From: Acidobacteriaceae bacterium KBS 146
Lineage (GTDB): Bacteria; Acidobacteriota; Terriglobia; Terriglobales; Acidobacteriaceae
Assembly: GCA_000688615.1 (NCBI GenBank)
Contig: JHVA01000001.1
Location: 4,261,001 to 4,325,000, forward strand
Direction of reading: 5' to 3'
DNA length: 64,000 nucleotides
Below are positions 8,486 through 17,802 of this stretch, piece after piece. The stretch's first letter is position 1, and each line of letters begins with the position of its first letter. The position numbers were made by a program, and so were the translations under genes. The notes beneath the pieces are model-generated. The model saw nothing but the letters and a program-made list of their open reading frames with translations, was not told the DNA's origin and searched no databases.

Positions 8486-10627
8486 CTATTGAGGCAGGGC
8501 AAAGGCGACATAGACGCCTCCGATAGGGCCTCGCGGATTCATGCTGGAGCCCCCGGCGGCGATGATGAGATACTGGCGTCCGTTGACCATGTAGGTGGCC
8601 GGCGTGGCGTTGCCGGCAAAGGGAAGAGCCGCCTCCCAGAGCAGCTTGCCCGTGGTCTTGTCGAAGGCCCGAATCTTATGGTCGAAGTTGGTCGCCGCGA
8701 TAAAAACAAGACCACCGGCCGTTACGATGGGACCACCGTAATTTTCGCTGCCCGTATCCGGCATCCCTTGGGCGACAAGCTCCGGATACTGGCCGAGAGG
8801 AATCTTCCAAAGATATCTTCCGGAAGAGACATCGAGAGCATTCAGGGTTCCCCAGGGAGGTGCCGTGGCGGGATATCCATCGGGGTCGTTAAAACGCCGG
8901 TAACCGGTCATCGTGAATTTAGTGGTTACGGTTTTTGAGGCTGGATTTGTGGTGGACGCCTGCTCCTCAGAGAGTGCAGAAGAGGCGTTATCCGCCGGGC
9001 TGGAAAGGTAGCCCAGCAGGTCGTCGAGCGCCTTTCCCTGCAGGGGAAACGCCGGCATCCGCCCTCTTCCCTGATGGATTGTGGCAGCGATCTGCTCTGG
9101 AGTCAAACGTTTGCCGATACCAAGCAGGGCAGGGAACTCGGGAGGGGAACCCTGACGGCGGTCGCCATGGCAGACGCTGCACTGCGACAGATAGGTCGCG
9201 CGGCCCGGCGAATCGTCGCCAGCGTGGGCCGCAAGAGCCCCGATAGAGGCATAGTTGTTGGCATTGACATAGAGAATGCCCGTCTGCGGGTCGAAGGCCG
9301 GACCTCCCCATTCGGCGCCGCCTTCAAAGCTGGGAGAGATAACCGTATCTTTTCCAACACTTAGGGGGATAAAAGGCCCGTCATGACGCATCTCGCGGAG
9401 GCGCTTCACCGCCCAGTCATGGGCAGCGAGTGTGCGTTGCGTAAGGGTCGCCTCCGTGACGTTCTGGGGAGCAAAGGGCTCGGGTTGAAGGGGATAAGGC
9501 TGAGTCTTTGCAGCGACTTCACCGGGCGTTGTGCTGGGAGCAGCCGGCCGTTCTTCAATGGGAAAGAGCGGCTTCCCACCGGCTCGATCGAAGAGGTACA
9601 GGGTGCCCTGTTTGGTGGTCTGCGCGACAGCAGGGACGGATCTTCCGTCGCGGTGGATGGAGAGAAGGATGGGCGCGGCGGGAAAGTCGCGGTCCCAAAG
9701 ATCGTGATGAACTCCCTGGAAGTGCCAGAGGCGTTTGCCTGTGGCGGCGTCGAGGGCCAACAGCGTGTTGGCGTAGAGGTCGTCGCCGAGACGGGATGCT
9801 CCGTAGAAGTCAGGAACTGCTGAGCCTGTGGGGACATAGACGACGCCTCGCTCGACATCGACGGCCATCCCGGCCCAGTTGTTGGCGGCTCCTGCGGTCT
9901 TCCATGCGTCCGCGGGCCAAGTCTCGTAACCTGGCTCACCGGGATGCGGAATGGTATGAAAGGCCCATCGCAACTTACCGGTGTGGACGTCGAAGGCGCG
10001 GATATCTCCGGGGGGTGCAGGAAGAGTCTCGGGGGTGCGGCCACCGACGATAAGCAGATCCTTGTAAAGAACGCCGGGTGTCGTAAGAGCGATGGACTGG
10101 CTCTCGGGATCCCGACCCAGACCCTCGCGCAGATCGATGCGACCATTGTGCCCAAAATCGGGAATGGTTTTTCCCGTCTGCGGGTCCAGAGCGTAGATGA
10201 AGTTCATGACACCGGCAAAGAGACGATTTTCTTGGCCGTTCTTGCCACTGCTCCAAAGGGTCAGGCCTCGGTCAGGCCCGGTTCCCTTAATCCCGGAGTC
10301 GAACGTCCACAGAAGTTTTCCGGTTGCGGCATTTAGCGCGATGACTTTCTGGGAGGGAGTGAGAGCGTAGAGAGTTCCGGCGACAACGATAGGCGTAGTT
10401 TCGAGGCCGCCCTGCTCATGAGTATCGAAGCTCCAGGCAACTTCAAGTCTGGAGACATTGGAACGATTGATCTGCTGAAGCGATGAGTAATGGGAGTTGC
10501 CTGGCGTGCCTCCAAAGCTGGGCCAGTCGATCTGTTTTGCCGCCTGAGCGAGACAAGGAAGCGTGAGCAAGAGGGGCAGAGAGACGAGAGTTCCCAGTTT
10601 CGACGAGGAAAGCATCGACGCCATCAT
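8486..10627 (-). CDS. Periplasmic PQQ-dependent dehydrogenase with inserted cytochrome c domain
   Basis: 713 residues with a Sec signal peptide (LPLLLTLPCLAQAA). It is a quinoprotein beta-propeller: W-motif-like blades (NAATGKLLWTFDSG, DVHTGKLRWAFHT, DAATGKRLWHFQG) and PQQ-site stretches such as GVHHDLWDRDFPAAPIL and GGAEWGGPAFDPQTGILY. At about residues 475-545 a class I cytochrome c domain is inserted (CSVCHG: Cys483, Cys486, His487; Met in GRGRMPAF). The propeller then resumes (APPWGTLNALD, TGSENYGGP). It probably oxidises a sugar or alcohol and passes electrons to its own haem. It lies 33 bases downstream of the DUF2264 gene, likely the same transcript. Confidence 0.87.
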   Translation of the reverse strand: MMASMLSSSKLGTLVSLPLLLTLPCLAQAAKQIDWPSFGGTPGNSHYSSLQQINRSNVSRLEVAWSFDTHEQGGLETTPIVVAGTLYALTPSQKVIALNAATGKLLWTFDSGIKGTGPDRGLTLWSSGKNGQENRLFAGVMNFIYALDPQTGKTIPDFGHNGRIDLREGLGRDPESQSIALTTPGVLYKDLLIVGGRTPETLPAPPGDIRAFDVHTGKLRWAFHTIPHPGEPGYETWPADAWKTAGAANNWAGMAVDVERGVVYVPTGSAVPDFYGASRLGDDLYANTLLALDAATGKRLWHFQGVHHDLWDRDFPAAPILLSIHRDGRSVPAVAQTTKQGTLYLFDRAGGKPLFPIEERPAAPSTTPGEVAAKTQPYPLQPEPFAPQNVTEATLTQRTLAAHDWAVKRLREMRHDGPFIPLSVGKDTVISPSFEGGAEWGGPAFDPQTGILYVNANNYASIGALAAHAGDDSPGRATYLSQCSVCHGDRRQGSPPEFPALLGIGKRLTPEQIAATIHQGRGRMPAFPLQGKALDDLLGYLSSPADNASSALSEEQASTTNPASKTVTTKFTMTGYRRFNDPDGYPATAPPWGTLNALDVSSGRYLWKIPLGQYPELVAQGMPDTGSENYGGPIVTAGGLVFIAATNFDHKIRAFDKTTGKLLWEAALPFAGNATPATYMVNGRQYLIIAAGGSSMNPRGPIGGVYVAFALPQ

Positions 10628-10660
10628 ACCGAGTCGGCCGGCAGGAGGAACGTCCTGTTT

Positions 10661-11965
10661 TTATGCCGAGGAAGCGTGATCCGCCGGCATATCTTCGCCG
10701 CCCCATACTTTTGCTTCGGTCCACGGCTTTGCAGGTCCCGCCCAGAAGGGATCGGTTTCGGGAAGGCCGAGCGGTAACCATCCGACGGCACAGAGGTAGA
10801 GGCTTCCGGTGGAGATATAGGTTTCGCCAAGGTGAGGCTGGTGCCCGGCGAAGCCAATTGTGAGCCAGCCTTTCGCGTCGAAGGTGCCAGGACGTTCGAT
10901 CATGCGGCGCATCACCGCCGTGAGGGCACAGCGCACCTGCTCGGGGGAGACGTGCTCCGGGAGCTGCCTACGAAGGCTGATGTCGCTTAACAGGTGGAAG
11001 GCTCCGAAGCGATAGGTGATGGAGCGCCCGATGACCGGGAAGGTCGCCTCGGGGCTGATCATCCTCTCTTGAATCGCGGCATAACGCCGAGCGCGTTCGA
11101 GCACGAGTGGCTTGAACGCGCTCCAGGAGGCCGAGCGAGGGGGCACGGTATCCAGCACCTGCATCAGCATGGGCTGAATAACAAAGCTGTTGTAGTAGTC
11201 CCAGTGAAAGTGAGCGCCGTCTCCGTAGGTTCCGTCGCCGACGAACCACTCTTTGTGCATCTGGATGGCATAGTCCACGCGAAGAGAGTCCCACCACTCG
11301 CCCATAAAACACAGGCCGGCCTCGATCATGGCGGAAAACAGGAGCCAGTTGGACTGGCCGGGAAGGACCTGGCGCGTCGCCTGAAGTGCCTTGACCAAAT
11401 TGGAGCGCGTGGGTTGATCCAGAGGCTCCCACAGCTGTTTTGGGGCACGCAGAATACCGAGAACAAGGAACGCTGCGTCCACTACTGACTGCGAAGTCAT
11501 TCCAAAGTTCATGTAGTCGGGGGAAGAGGGATCGGTGCCATTCTTGAGCCCGATTCGGGCCCACTCGCGATATTGAGCCTGGAGAGTGACTTCGGCCTTA
11601 TCTGTAATCTGGCTTTCGAGCCACGGGGCGAGGCCGCTGATGAGGCGTCCGAATGCCTCGAGGTGGGTAGATTTTCTACGGTCCTGCTCGAGTCCCTGTG
11701 CGGCTTCGACCGGCATGGTGGCGCGCAGCTGCGCTTTGCTGACGGCTTCGAGGACCGGTTGCGAGACTCGCCGCAGAATGTCGATCCAATAGGCGCGATC
11801 CTCCTGTTTTTCTGCGGAGGGAGAAGGCCGCTGTGCGGGAGAGGAGACTGCCGATGCTGTTGTAACAGCAAGGGCGCCCTTCAGGAATCCACGTCGGGTG
11901 GAAGGGGAGGTTTCGGAGTAACTGAACAATACCGTTTCCAATCGGGGTTGGGATCTGCTCACCAT
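10661..11965 (-). CDS. DUF2264-type exported protein
   Basis: 434 residues. The N-terminus STRRGFLKGALAVTTASAV is a twin-arginine export signal, preceded by about 23 residues. The rest matches the DUF2264 pattern of an alpha/alpha-barrel-like protein: YWIDILRRVSQPVLEAVSK, a conserved LICxMGEWWD-like segment (here AGLCFMGEWWDSLRVDYAIQ) and DGTYGDGAHFHWDYYNSFV with many aromatic and His residues typical of unsaturated-uronyl or rhamnosyl hydrolases. The substrate is unknown. It is first in a likely two-gene unit with the PQQ dehydrogenase, and divergent from the Oar-like TonB receptor, which suggests carbohydrate work. Confidence 0.75.
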   Translation of the reverse strand: MVSRSQPRLETVLFSYSETSPSTRRGFLKGALAVTTASAVSSPAQRPSPSAEKQEDRAYWIDILRRVSQPVLEAVSKAQLRATMPVEAAQGLEQDRRKSTHLEAFGRLISGLAPWLESQITDKAEVTLQAQYREWARIGLKNGTDPSSPDYMNFGMTSQSVVDAAFLVLGILRAPKQLWEPLDQPTRSNLVKALQATRQVLPGQSNWLLFSAMIEAGLCFMGEWWDSLRVDYAIQMHKEWFVGDGTYGDGAHFHWDYYNSFVIQPMLMQVLDTVPPRSASWSAFKPLVLERARRYAAIQERMISPEATFPVIGRSITYRFGAFHLLSDISLRRQLPEHVSPEQVRCALTAVMRRMIERPGTFDAKGWLTIGFAGHQPHLGETYISTGSLYLCAVGWLPLGLPETDPFWAGPAKPWTEAKVWGGEDMPADHASSA

Positions 11966-12268
11966 ACGTGAGCTTTGGTGTGTCCGACAACAGAGAGCCG
12001 TGTCAAGAATAAATCGATCTTAGAGGCCGTCCTGCGATCCTCCATCGCTTACTAAAACGTGACAATTCAGTGTTTTTGCATCAGAAGCGTCAACAATGAG
12101 TGCTTGACAAGCGTGCACTCAAAACGAGTTAATTTAGTTCGCTTTAAAAACTATCTTTGCGATCGATCCGGTTGGAAGTCCGGCCGGAGGTAGAAGCTTC
12201 GATTGAGACCGCCAGCAAAGGCGGCTCGGACGGAATGCAGTTAAGTTGGGCAACTTTTGGAGGTTGAG
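11966..12268 (+). promoter_or_regulatory. Divergent regulatory spacer ahead of the TonB receptor
   Basis: 303 bases without a gene. A candidate promoter is TTGACA at 12104-12109 with GTTAAT at 12128-12133 (18-base spacing). The -35 hexamer lies inside nested symmetry: perfect arms TGAGTGC (12097-12103) and GCACTCA (12115-12121), and within them the odd-centred palindrome GCTTGACAAGC (12102-12112). This looks like an operator covering the promoter. The receptor's ribosome-binding site TGGAGG lies at 12258-12263. Confidence 0.5.
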
Positions 12269-15200
12269 ATGCAATACAGATTTCGCGCAGTTTTGAGCAT
12301 TCTGCTGCTTGCGATTGGCTTTGTTTTTTCTGGTCTGTCAGCACAGGCGCAGAGTAGCTTCGGGCAAATATCGGGAACTATTCTCGATCCTTCGGGCGCC
12401 GCCGTGCCTGAGGCAGCTATCACCATCACGTCCATGAATACGCAGGCAGCGCGTACGGTCAGCTCTGACCAGAACGGCAACTTCATCGTCACGAACCTTC
12501 CGATCGGGCTCTATTCGATCTCAGTGACGAAGACGGGATTCCAGACAGCGAAGCAGAACGATGTTTCGATCAGCGCCGATGCGAAGGTGACGTCAAACTT
12601 CACCTTGCCGGTTGGTCAGACGACGGAGACGGTCGAGGTACAGGGCGGAGCGGTAGAGACGTTGAATACAACCTCAGGCGAGCTGGCCCGCGTGATCGAC
12701 TCCAAGCAGGTCGATAATCTTGCGTTGAATGGCCGCAACTACACACAGTTGTTGACTCTCATTCCTGGCGCGGTGGTGACGAATCCGGATATCTTTTCGG
12801 TGACGACGTCGCTGGCGTCGGGCAATCAGACGATCAATGGAAATCGCAGCGATACAAACAACCTGACCGTGGACGGCGCATATAACCAGGTGGCGGGTTC
12901 CAACGGTTCGCTGATGAACAATGTTGGGCCGGATTTCATCAGCGAGGTGAAGATCGATACTTCGAACGCCTCGGCAGAGTACGGGCGTACCTCGGGGCCG
13001 ACCTTCAACATCGTCACCAAGAGCGGAACCAACGCCTTTCATGGCGGGGCCTTCGAGTTTCTTCGCAACAATTATCTGGATGCGACCAACTACATTGCGC
13101 GCAAGAAGACTCAGCTGATCTACAACGATTTCGGTTTCTTCGTTGGTGGACCAGTTATTCACGACAAGCTGTTCTTCTTCGTGGGTGAGGAGTGGAAGCG
13201 TCTGCGTCAACAGGCTGTGGCGACCACCTACACGGTTCCGACGACGGCAATGCTGAATGGAGATTTTTCGGCGCTGCTGACCGGATCGAATCCAGTACAG
13301 CTGTACTACCCCGGAACCAATGCGCCGATCCCGAATAACAACATCTCGTCGTTGATGACGGCGGATGGCAAAGCCATCGCGAATGTCTATCGAAAGATCT
13401 CTGCGGCAGGGTTGAGCTTCAGGGACGGTGGAATTCCGAATAACAACCTGACCCTGGCACCATCCAATCCGCTGAACTTTCACCAGGATCTGGTTCGCCT
13501 TGATTACGTGATCAATCAGAAGCACTCTGTCTTCGGCCGTTGGATTCACGATCAGAACACTCTCATTGATCCTTTCGGTACGTTTTCCAACAGCGGCATT
13601 CTGAACACGACGCCGACAACGCGGAATCGGCCGGGACAAAGCTATCTTGTTTCGTGGACATGGGCGGCGCGTCCCAGCTTGATCAATCAAGCGACTGCGA
13701 ACACGAGCTGGGCGGCGCAGCGTATTCCTCCATACGGCGATAACTGGAAGCGTGAGACCTATGGCTTCCAATACCAGAAGCTGTTTCCGGGAATTGGGCC
13801 TTACCCAAACGGCATTCCGATTGTGAACGTTACAAACTACGCCCCGTTCCAGGGACCAAACTTTGCCTTGCTTTCGCCTTCGACGGATATTCAGGTAGCG
13901 GACACGCTTACCTGGCTGAAGGGCAACCACACCTTTAAGTTTGGCGCTGCGTATATTCGTGATCGTGTAGATCAGAATGGCCGCTCCAATTACACAGGAA
14001 CGGCAACGTTCAACCAGGTTCCCTCCGGGAGCAGACCTTCTGCTCTATGCGGCAATACCACGGCCAACACGACGTGTTACTCGGCGGCCGACGCTTTCCT
14101 CGGCAACTTCCAGAGCTATTCCGAAGCAAGCGCGGATCCGATGGGCCACTTCCGCTTCAATCAGATTGAAGGATTCGCACAGGATAGCTGGAGGGTGACG
14201 CAGAAGCTGAGCCTCGAATTAGGTCTGCGTTACCAGTGGATCCAACCGTTCTATCTACAGGGAAACAACGGCTCGAACTTCGACAGTGCCGTGTACAACC
14301 CAACGAACGCTGTGACGGTAACGACAAGCGGTCGAATTATTCCGGGCTCAGGAAATCCCTATAACGGACTCATTCGCGCGGGAGGTGGTGTTCCTGCCGA
14401 CCAGCAGATTCGGGTGCCGAATGTAGACACCTCCTTGTTCTCGCAGATCCCAGCTGGTGCTCCACGCGGCTTCTACAAGATGAACGGTGCTTTAGGCCCG
14501 CGTTTCGGTCTGGCTTACGCGTTGAACGATAAGACGACCATTCGCGGCGGTGCAGGGCTGTTCTTCTACCGTGCCCAAGGCAATCTGATCTTCAGCCAGT
14601 TGAATCTTCCTCCTTTCCTCCAGAATGTTCAGTTCGATACAGGCAATCTGGCGACAGTCGGTTCGCTCTCTGCAAATAACACTGGTTTGCAGGGAACAAT
14701 CAGCGCTATCGATCCTCGCAACAAGAATCCTTATACCTGGCAATACAGCTTCGGGTTCCAGCGCCAGCTTACGCGCACGGTTCTGATGGAGATGAACTAT
14801 GTCGGCAGCGTCGCTCACCATCAGCTTCGTCAGCCTAATATCAACTTCGCCAATCTCAACGCAGTCGTGGCGAACGCAAACAGCTCCAGCGTGAACTCCT
14901 CGACAGCCATCTTCAACCCGTACAAGGGCTACACGCAGATTAACTCGAACCGCTTCGATTCCAACTACAACTACAACGCCCTGCAGGTGTTTGCTTCCAA
15001 GCGCGCGGGCTTCACCACCTTCACGCTGGCCTATACCTTCTCCAAGGCACTGGGTGATTCGAATGGAAACAATCAGACCCTGGAGAACTGGACTGATCTC
15101 CACTACAACTACGGTTATCTCTCCAATGACCGGCGTCACTCCTTTGTTGCTACCTTCGTGATTCAGGCTCCTGATCTAAGGGGGCACAATTTCCTGATAC

Positions 15201-15679
15201 GCGAGGCTGTAGGCGGGTGGCAGGTGAGTGGCGTGGCACGTCTTCAAAGCGGCGCATACTACAACGTGCAAGGTACTTCCAGAGTCAACCTGGGAAATGT
15301 TCGCCCTGATGCTGTCGCAGGAGCTCGCATCTACAACTCGCATGCTGGAGTTTGTGGGTATCTCAACAACGGGAGCGGGAAGGGTTGCAACGATTCGAAC
15401 AAGCCCTTTGTGGAGACGCCGAAGACCGAGGCTCGTTTTGGAAATGCACCGTATGGTGCTATCGAGGGCCCAGGACTGGCGCAGACGGATGCCACCGTGT
15501 CTAAGTTCTTCCCGGTTACGGAACGGGTAAGATTTAAGATTCAGGCGGATGCATTCAATATCCTGAACCGAACGAACTTCAACGGCCTCAACCTGAATGT
15601 CAGCAATACAAACTTCGGTACGATCTCTTCTGCCTTTCCTCCACGGCAGTTGCAGCTCGGAGCGAAGGTACTGTTCTAA
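12269..15679 (+). CDS. Oar-like TonB-dependent outer-membrane receptor
   Basis: 1136 residues. A signal peptide (LLLAIGFVFSGLSAQAQ) is followed by a carboxypeptidase-regulatory-like Ig fold at about residues 25-110 (FGQISGTILDPSGAAVPEA, NGNFIVTNLPIGLYSISV), then a plug (NLALNGRNYTQLLTLIPG, TVDGAYNQ), then a long beta-barrel with alternating aromatic strands and a C-terminal Phe (LQLGAKVLF). It is the kind of very long receptor amplified in Terriglobia and thought to import oligosaccharides or other large ligands. The start is the ATG at 12269 with TGGAGG six bases before it; in-frame TTG codons upstream belong to the binding site. It is convergent with a GH2 glycosidase across a strong shared terminator. 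Confidence 0.92.
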   Translation: MQYRFRAVLSILLLAIGFVFSGLSAQAQSSFGQISGTILDPSGAAVPEAAITITSMNTQAARTVSSDQNGNFIVTNLPIGLYSISVTKTGFQTAKQNDVSISADAKVTSNFTLPVGQTTETVEVQGGAVETLNTTSGELARVIDSKQVDNLALNGRNYTQLLTLIPGAVVTNPDIFSVTTSLASGNQTINGNRSDTNNLTVDGAYNQVAGSNGSLMNNVGPDFISEVKIDTSNASAEYGRTSGPTFNIVTKSGTNAFHGGAFEFLRNNYLDATNYIARKKTQLIYNDFGFFVGGPVIHDKLFFFVGEEWKRLRQQAVATTYTVPTTAMLNGDFSALLTGSNPVQLYYPGTNAPIPNNNISSLMTADGKAIANVYRKISAAGLSFRDGGIPNNNLTLAPSNPLNFHQDLVRLDYVINQKHSVFGRWIHDQNTLIDPFGTFSNSGILNTTPTTRNRPGQSYLVSWTWAARPSLINQATANTSWAAQRIPPYGDNWKRETYGFQYQKLFPGIGPYPNGIPIVNVTNYAPFQGPNFALLSPSTDIQVADTLTWLKGNHTFKFGAAYIRDRVDQNGRSNYTGTATFNQVPSGSRPSALCGNTTANTTCYSAADAFLGNFQSYSEASADPMGHFRFNQIEGFAQDSWRVTQKLSLELGLRYQWIQPFYLQGNNGSNFDSAVYNPTNAVTVTTSGRIIPGSGNPYNGLIRAGGGVPADQQIRVPNVDTSLFSQIPAGAPRGFYKMNGALGPRFGLAYALNDKTTIRGGAGLFFYRAQGNLIFSQLNLPPFLQNVQFDTGNLATVGSLSANNTGLQGTISAIDPRNKNPYTWQYSFGFQRQLTRTVLMEMNYVGSVAHHQLRQPNINFANLNAVVANANSSSVNSSTAIFNPYKGYTQINSNRFDSNYNYNALQVFASKRAGFTTFTLAYTFSKALGDSNGNNQTLENWTDLHYNYGYLSNDRRHSFVATFVIQAPDLRGHNFLIREAVGGWQVSGVARLQSGAYYNVQGTSRVNLGNVRPDAVAGARIYNSHAGVCGYLNNGSGKGCNDSNKPFVETPKTEARFGNAPYGAIEGPGLAQTDATVSKFFPVTERVRFKIQADAFNILNRTNFNGLNLNVSNTNFGTISSAFPPRQLQLGAKVLF

Positions 15680-15694
15680 AAACGCAAAAGGCAA

Positions 15695-15734
15695 AAAGAA
15701 AGAGGGGCGGCCATACGGCTGCCCCTCTTTCTTT
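15695..15734. terminator. Bidirectional terminator between the TonB receptor and the GH2 gene
   Basis: Perfect 14-bp arms, AAAGAAAGAGGGGC at 15695-15708 and its complement at 15721-15734. The 12-base loop has a further CC/GG pairing. The right arm ends in TTTCTTTA, and on the other strand the arm likewise gives a T-rich tail. It fits a Rho-independent terminator for both convergent genes. Confidence 0.85.
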
Positions 15735-15745
15735 AGGTCGCGCAG

Positions 15746-17620
15746 TTACTCGGCTTTGCCGACGGTGTGGTCCTTGTATGTCTTCTGGAAGAGAAAGAAG
15801 GCTTGTTTCTTCTCGCCCTTCTCTGAGAACAGACCCTTACGGTTGTAGCCGTCCTGGAGCTTCGGAATGTTGCGTGTGGGGGAACGGAAGTCCATCAGGA
15901 CCCACGGTACGAGGCCGCGAACCTGAGGGATTTTGTTGATCATTGCGAATTGATGTTCGTAGACGTTGACCTGTTGTTCTTCGGCCCAGCGTTGATTCTT
16001 TTCGCCGTGGACTCCGAACTTTGCCTCGGCTCCGAACTCGGACATGAGGATGGGCTTGTTCGGGAGAGTCCAAACCATCGCGTCCGCATCTTCCGGCTTG
16101 CCTTCATACCATCCGACATATTCGTTCTGGCCGACGATATCGAGTGCGTCGATCAGCGGATCGTTCTGAACCATCTGGTTGCCCTTTGGATGGGGACCGA
16201 TCAGAGCTGAGGTGATGGGGCGGGTTGCATCGAGATGGCGCGCTTCGTTGGCAAGATCCGTAAGGAATTTGGTGCGTGCTGGCATATTGGGGGTTTCGTT
16301 GGAGACGGACCACATGATGACGGAGGCCTTGTTGCGGTCGCGGCGGATCATCTCCTGCAGCATGGCGACAGCCTTGGCGTAGACCTCGGGCTTCTCGTAG
16401 GAGATGCGTTGCCAGATGGGGATCTCGGACCAGATCATGACTCCCTGACGATCTGCCATGCGCTCCATCCGCTCATCATGGGGATAGTGGCAGAGGCGAA
16501 CGAAGTTGGCGTTCAGGTCCTTCAGGAATCCGAAGATGTTCTTAACGTCTTCATCGGTGTTGACGCGCCCACCACGATAAGGAGCCTCGGCGTGCATGTT
16601 TGCGCCCTGAAGGAAGATCGGCTTCCCATTCAGCATGATCCTGGTTCCTTCGACGCGAATATCGCGGAAGCCAATGTCGTCGGTCAGTGTGTCCTGGCCA
16701 GAGGCAAGTTCTACCTTGTAGAGCATTGGAGTCTCGGGCGACCACAACTTCAGGGTCTTTGCTTTGACTTCGAATTGCGCGCGGCCCTCAGCATCCGTCT
16801 TGACGGTGGTGTTGACGCCTGCCTCGGGCACCTTTACGGTGACCGAGGTGCCAGCAGGAGCGCCTTCAACATGGACGTACCCTGTCAGGGTGTCGGCGTT
16901 GGAGGCGGAAAACGTTGCGTCGTGCTTGAGGTGAACGTCGTAGTCGTCGATAAATCTCTCGGGCAGAGTAACGAGCGACACATCACGATGGATACCACCA
17001 TAGTTGAACCAATCGATTCCGATGCCCGGTATCTGGTCGACGTGCCGGGTCGAATCGACCGCGATGACGACGAAGTTTGCACCGGGCTTCAGAGCCTGGG
17101 TGACCTCGCAGTCAAATGGCGTAAAGCCGCCCTCGTGGTCGCAGATACGTTTCTGGTTGACCCAGACGAAAGACTTATAGTTGGCGGCGCCGATGTGCAG
17201 GAAGGTTCGCGTGCCGGGCTTTGCCTGAAAGTCAAAGTCCCGCTGAAACCAGACAACGCCTTCGTAACGAAAGAGAGTGGGGTCCTGGCTGTTCCAATCG
17301 CCGGGAATCTTCATGGTGGGCGCGGTCGCGAAGTCGTACTCTTCGTTATGCGGTCCGCTGCTGATATTGGGATGAGTATTCATCCCGTAGCCGTTATCGC
17401 GAACCTTTCCGTCGAGGGTGTAGAGTCCTCGGGCCGGGGGCTGATCGACGAGATAGTGCCAGTCTCCATTGAGAGAAACGGTTGTACGGTGATCGACTCC
17501 AACCAGGAGCGTTTTAAGCGGTTGCTGTGCGGATGCGGCGAAGGTGCTGCAGCAGGCCAAAGAGACAGCCGCAATGTTGTAGAAATGGTGCCGGAATGCA
17601 AAGAGCGGAAAACGAGACAT
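15746..17620 (-). CDS. Exported glycoside hydrolase family 2 (beta-galactosidase / beta-glucuronidase type)
   Basis: 624 residues with an N-terminal signal sequence (IAAVSLACCSTFAASAQ). Domains in order: GH2 sugar-binding jelly roll (SLNGDWHYLVDQ, VVWFQRDFDF, HIGAANYKSFVWVN), immunoglobulin-like domain, and the TIM barrel from about residue 310 (IMLNGKPIFLQGANMHAEA, FVRLCHYPHDERM). The acid/base is Glu442 in SVSNETPN and the nucleophile Glu528 in LMSEFGAEA, both intact. The length and lack of the extra C-terminal domain fit beta-glucuronidase-like rather than LacZ-type enzymes. The exact sugar cannot be told. It probably works periplasmically on oligosaccharides imported by receptors like the convergent Oar-type protein. 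Confidence 0.88.
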   Translation of the reverse strand: MSRFPLFAFRHHFYNIAAVSLACCSTFAASAQQPLKTLLVGVDHRTTVSLNGDWHYLVDQPPARGLYTLDGKVRDNGYGMNTHPNISSGPHNEEYDFATAPTMKIPGDWNSQDPTLFRYEGVVWFQRDFDFQAKPGTRTFLHIGAANYKSFVWVNQKRICDHEGGFTPFDCEVTQALKPGANFVVIAVDSTRHVDQIPGIGIDWFNYGGIHRDVSLVTLPERFIDDYDVHLKHDATFSASNADTLTGYVHVEGAPAGTSVTVKVPEAGVNTTVKTDAEGRAQFEVKAKTLKLWSPETPMLYKVELASGQDTLTDDIGFRDIRVEGTRIMLNGKPIFLQGANMHAEAPYRGGRVNTDEDVKNIFGFLKDLNANFVRLCHYPHDERMERMADRQGVMIWSEIPIWQRISYEKPEVYAKAVAMLQEMIRRDRNKASVIMWSVSNETPNMPARTKFLTDLANEARHLDATRPITSALIGPHPKGNQMVQNDPLIDALDIVGQNEYVGWYEGKPEDADAMVWTLPNKPILMSEFGAEAKFGVHGEKNQRWAEEQQVNVYEHQFAMINKIPQVRGLVPWVLMDFRSPTRNIPKLQDGYNRKGLFSEKGEKKQAFFLFQKTYKDHTVGKAE

Positions 17621-17802
17621 ATTCCACCTAACTCTTTCTTCTGAAATGTGAAACGGAGCGGAAGGGCTGTGCCGGACGGAACGGCAGATTCACGAATTTG
17701 CCCTGTTCTCTTTGGCGAAAATCTTAACAGAAGCGGGGCGGTATCCGTTTCCAGCATCATCCGGTGCTTTATCTCGGTGGACAAATCTGCCACACTAGAG
17801 GT

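Noticed and set aside
12674..13930. Minus-strand open frame of 418 codons
   Set aside because: Antisense to the TonB receptor; Arg/Val-rich shadow of a GC-rich gene without any motif.
16235..17644. Plus-strand open frame of 469 codons
   Set aside because: It is antisense to the GH2 glycosidase, whose motifs and signal peptide are clear; the antisense product has no recognisable domain.
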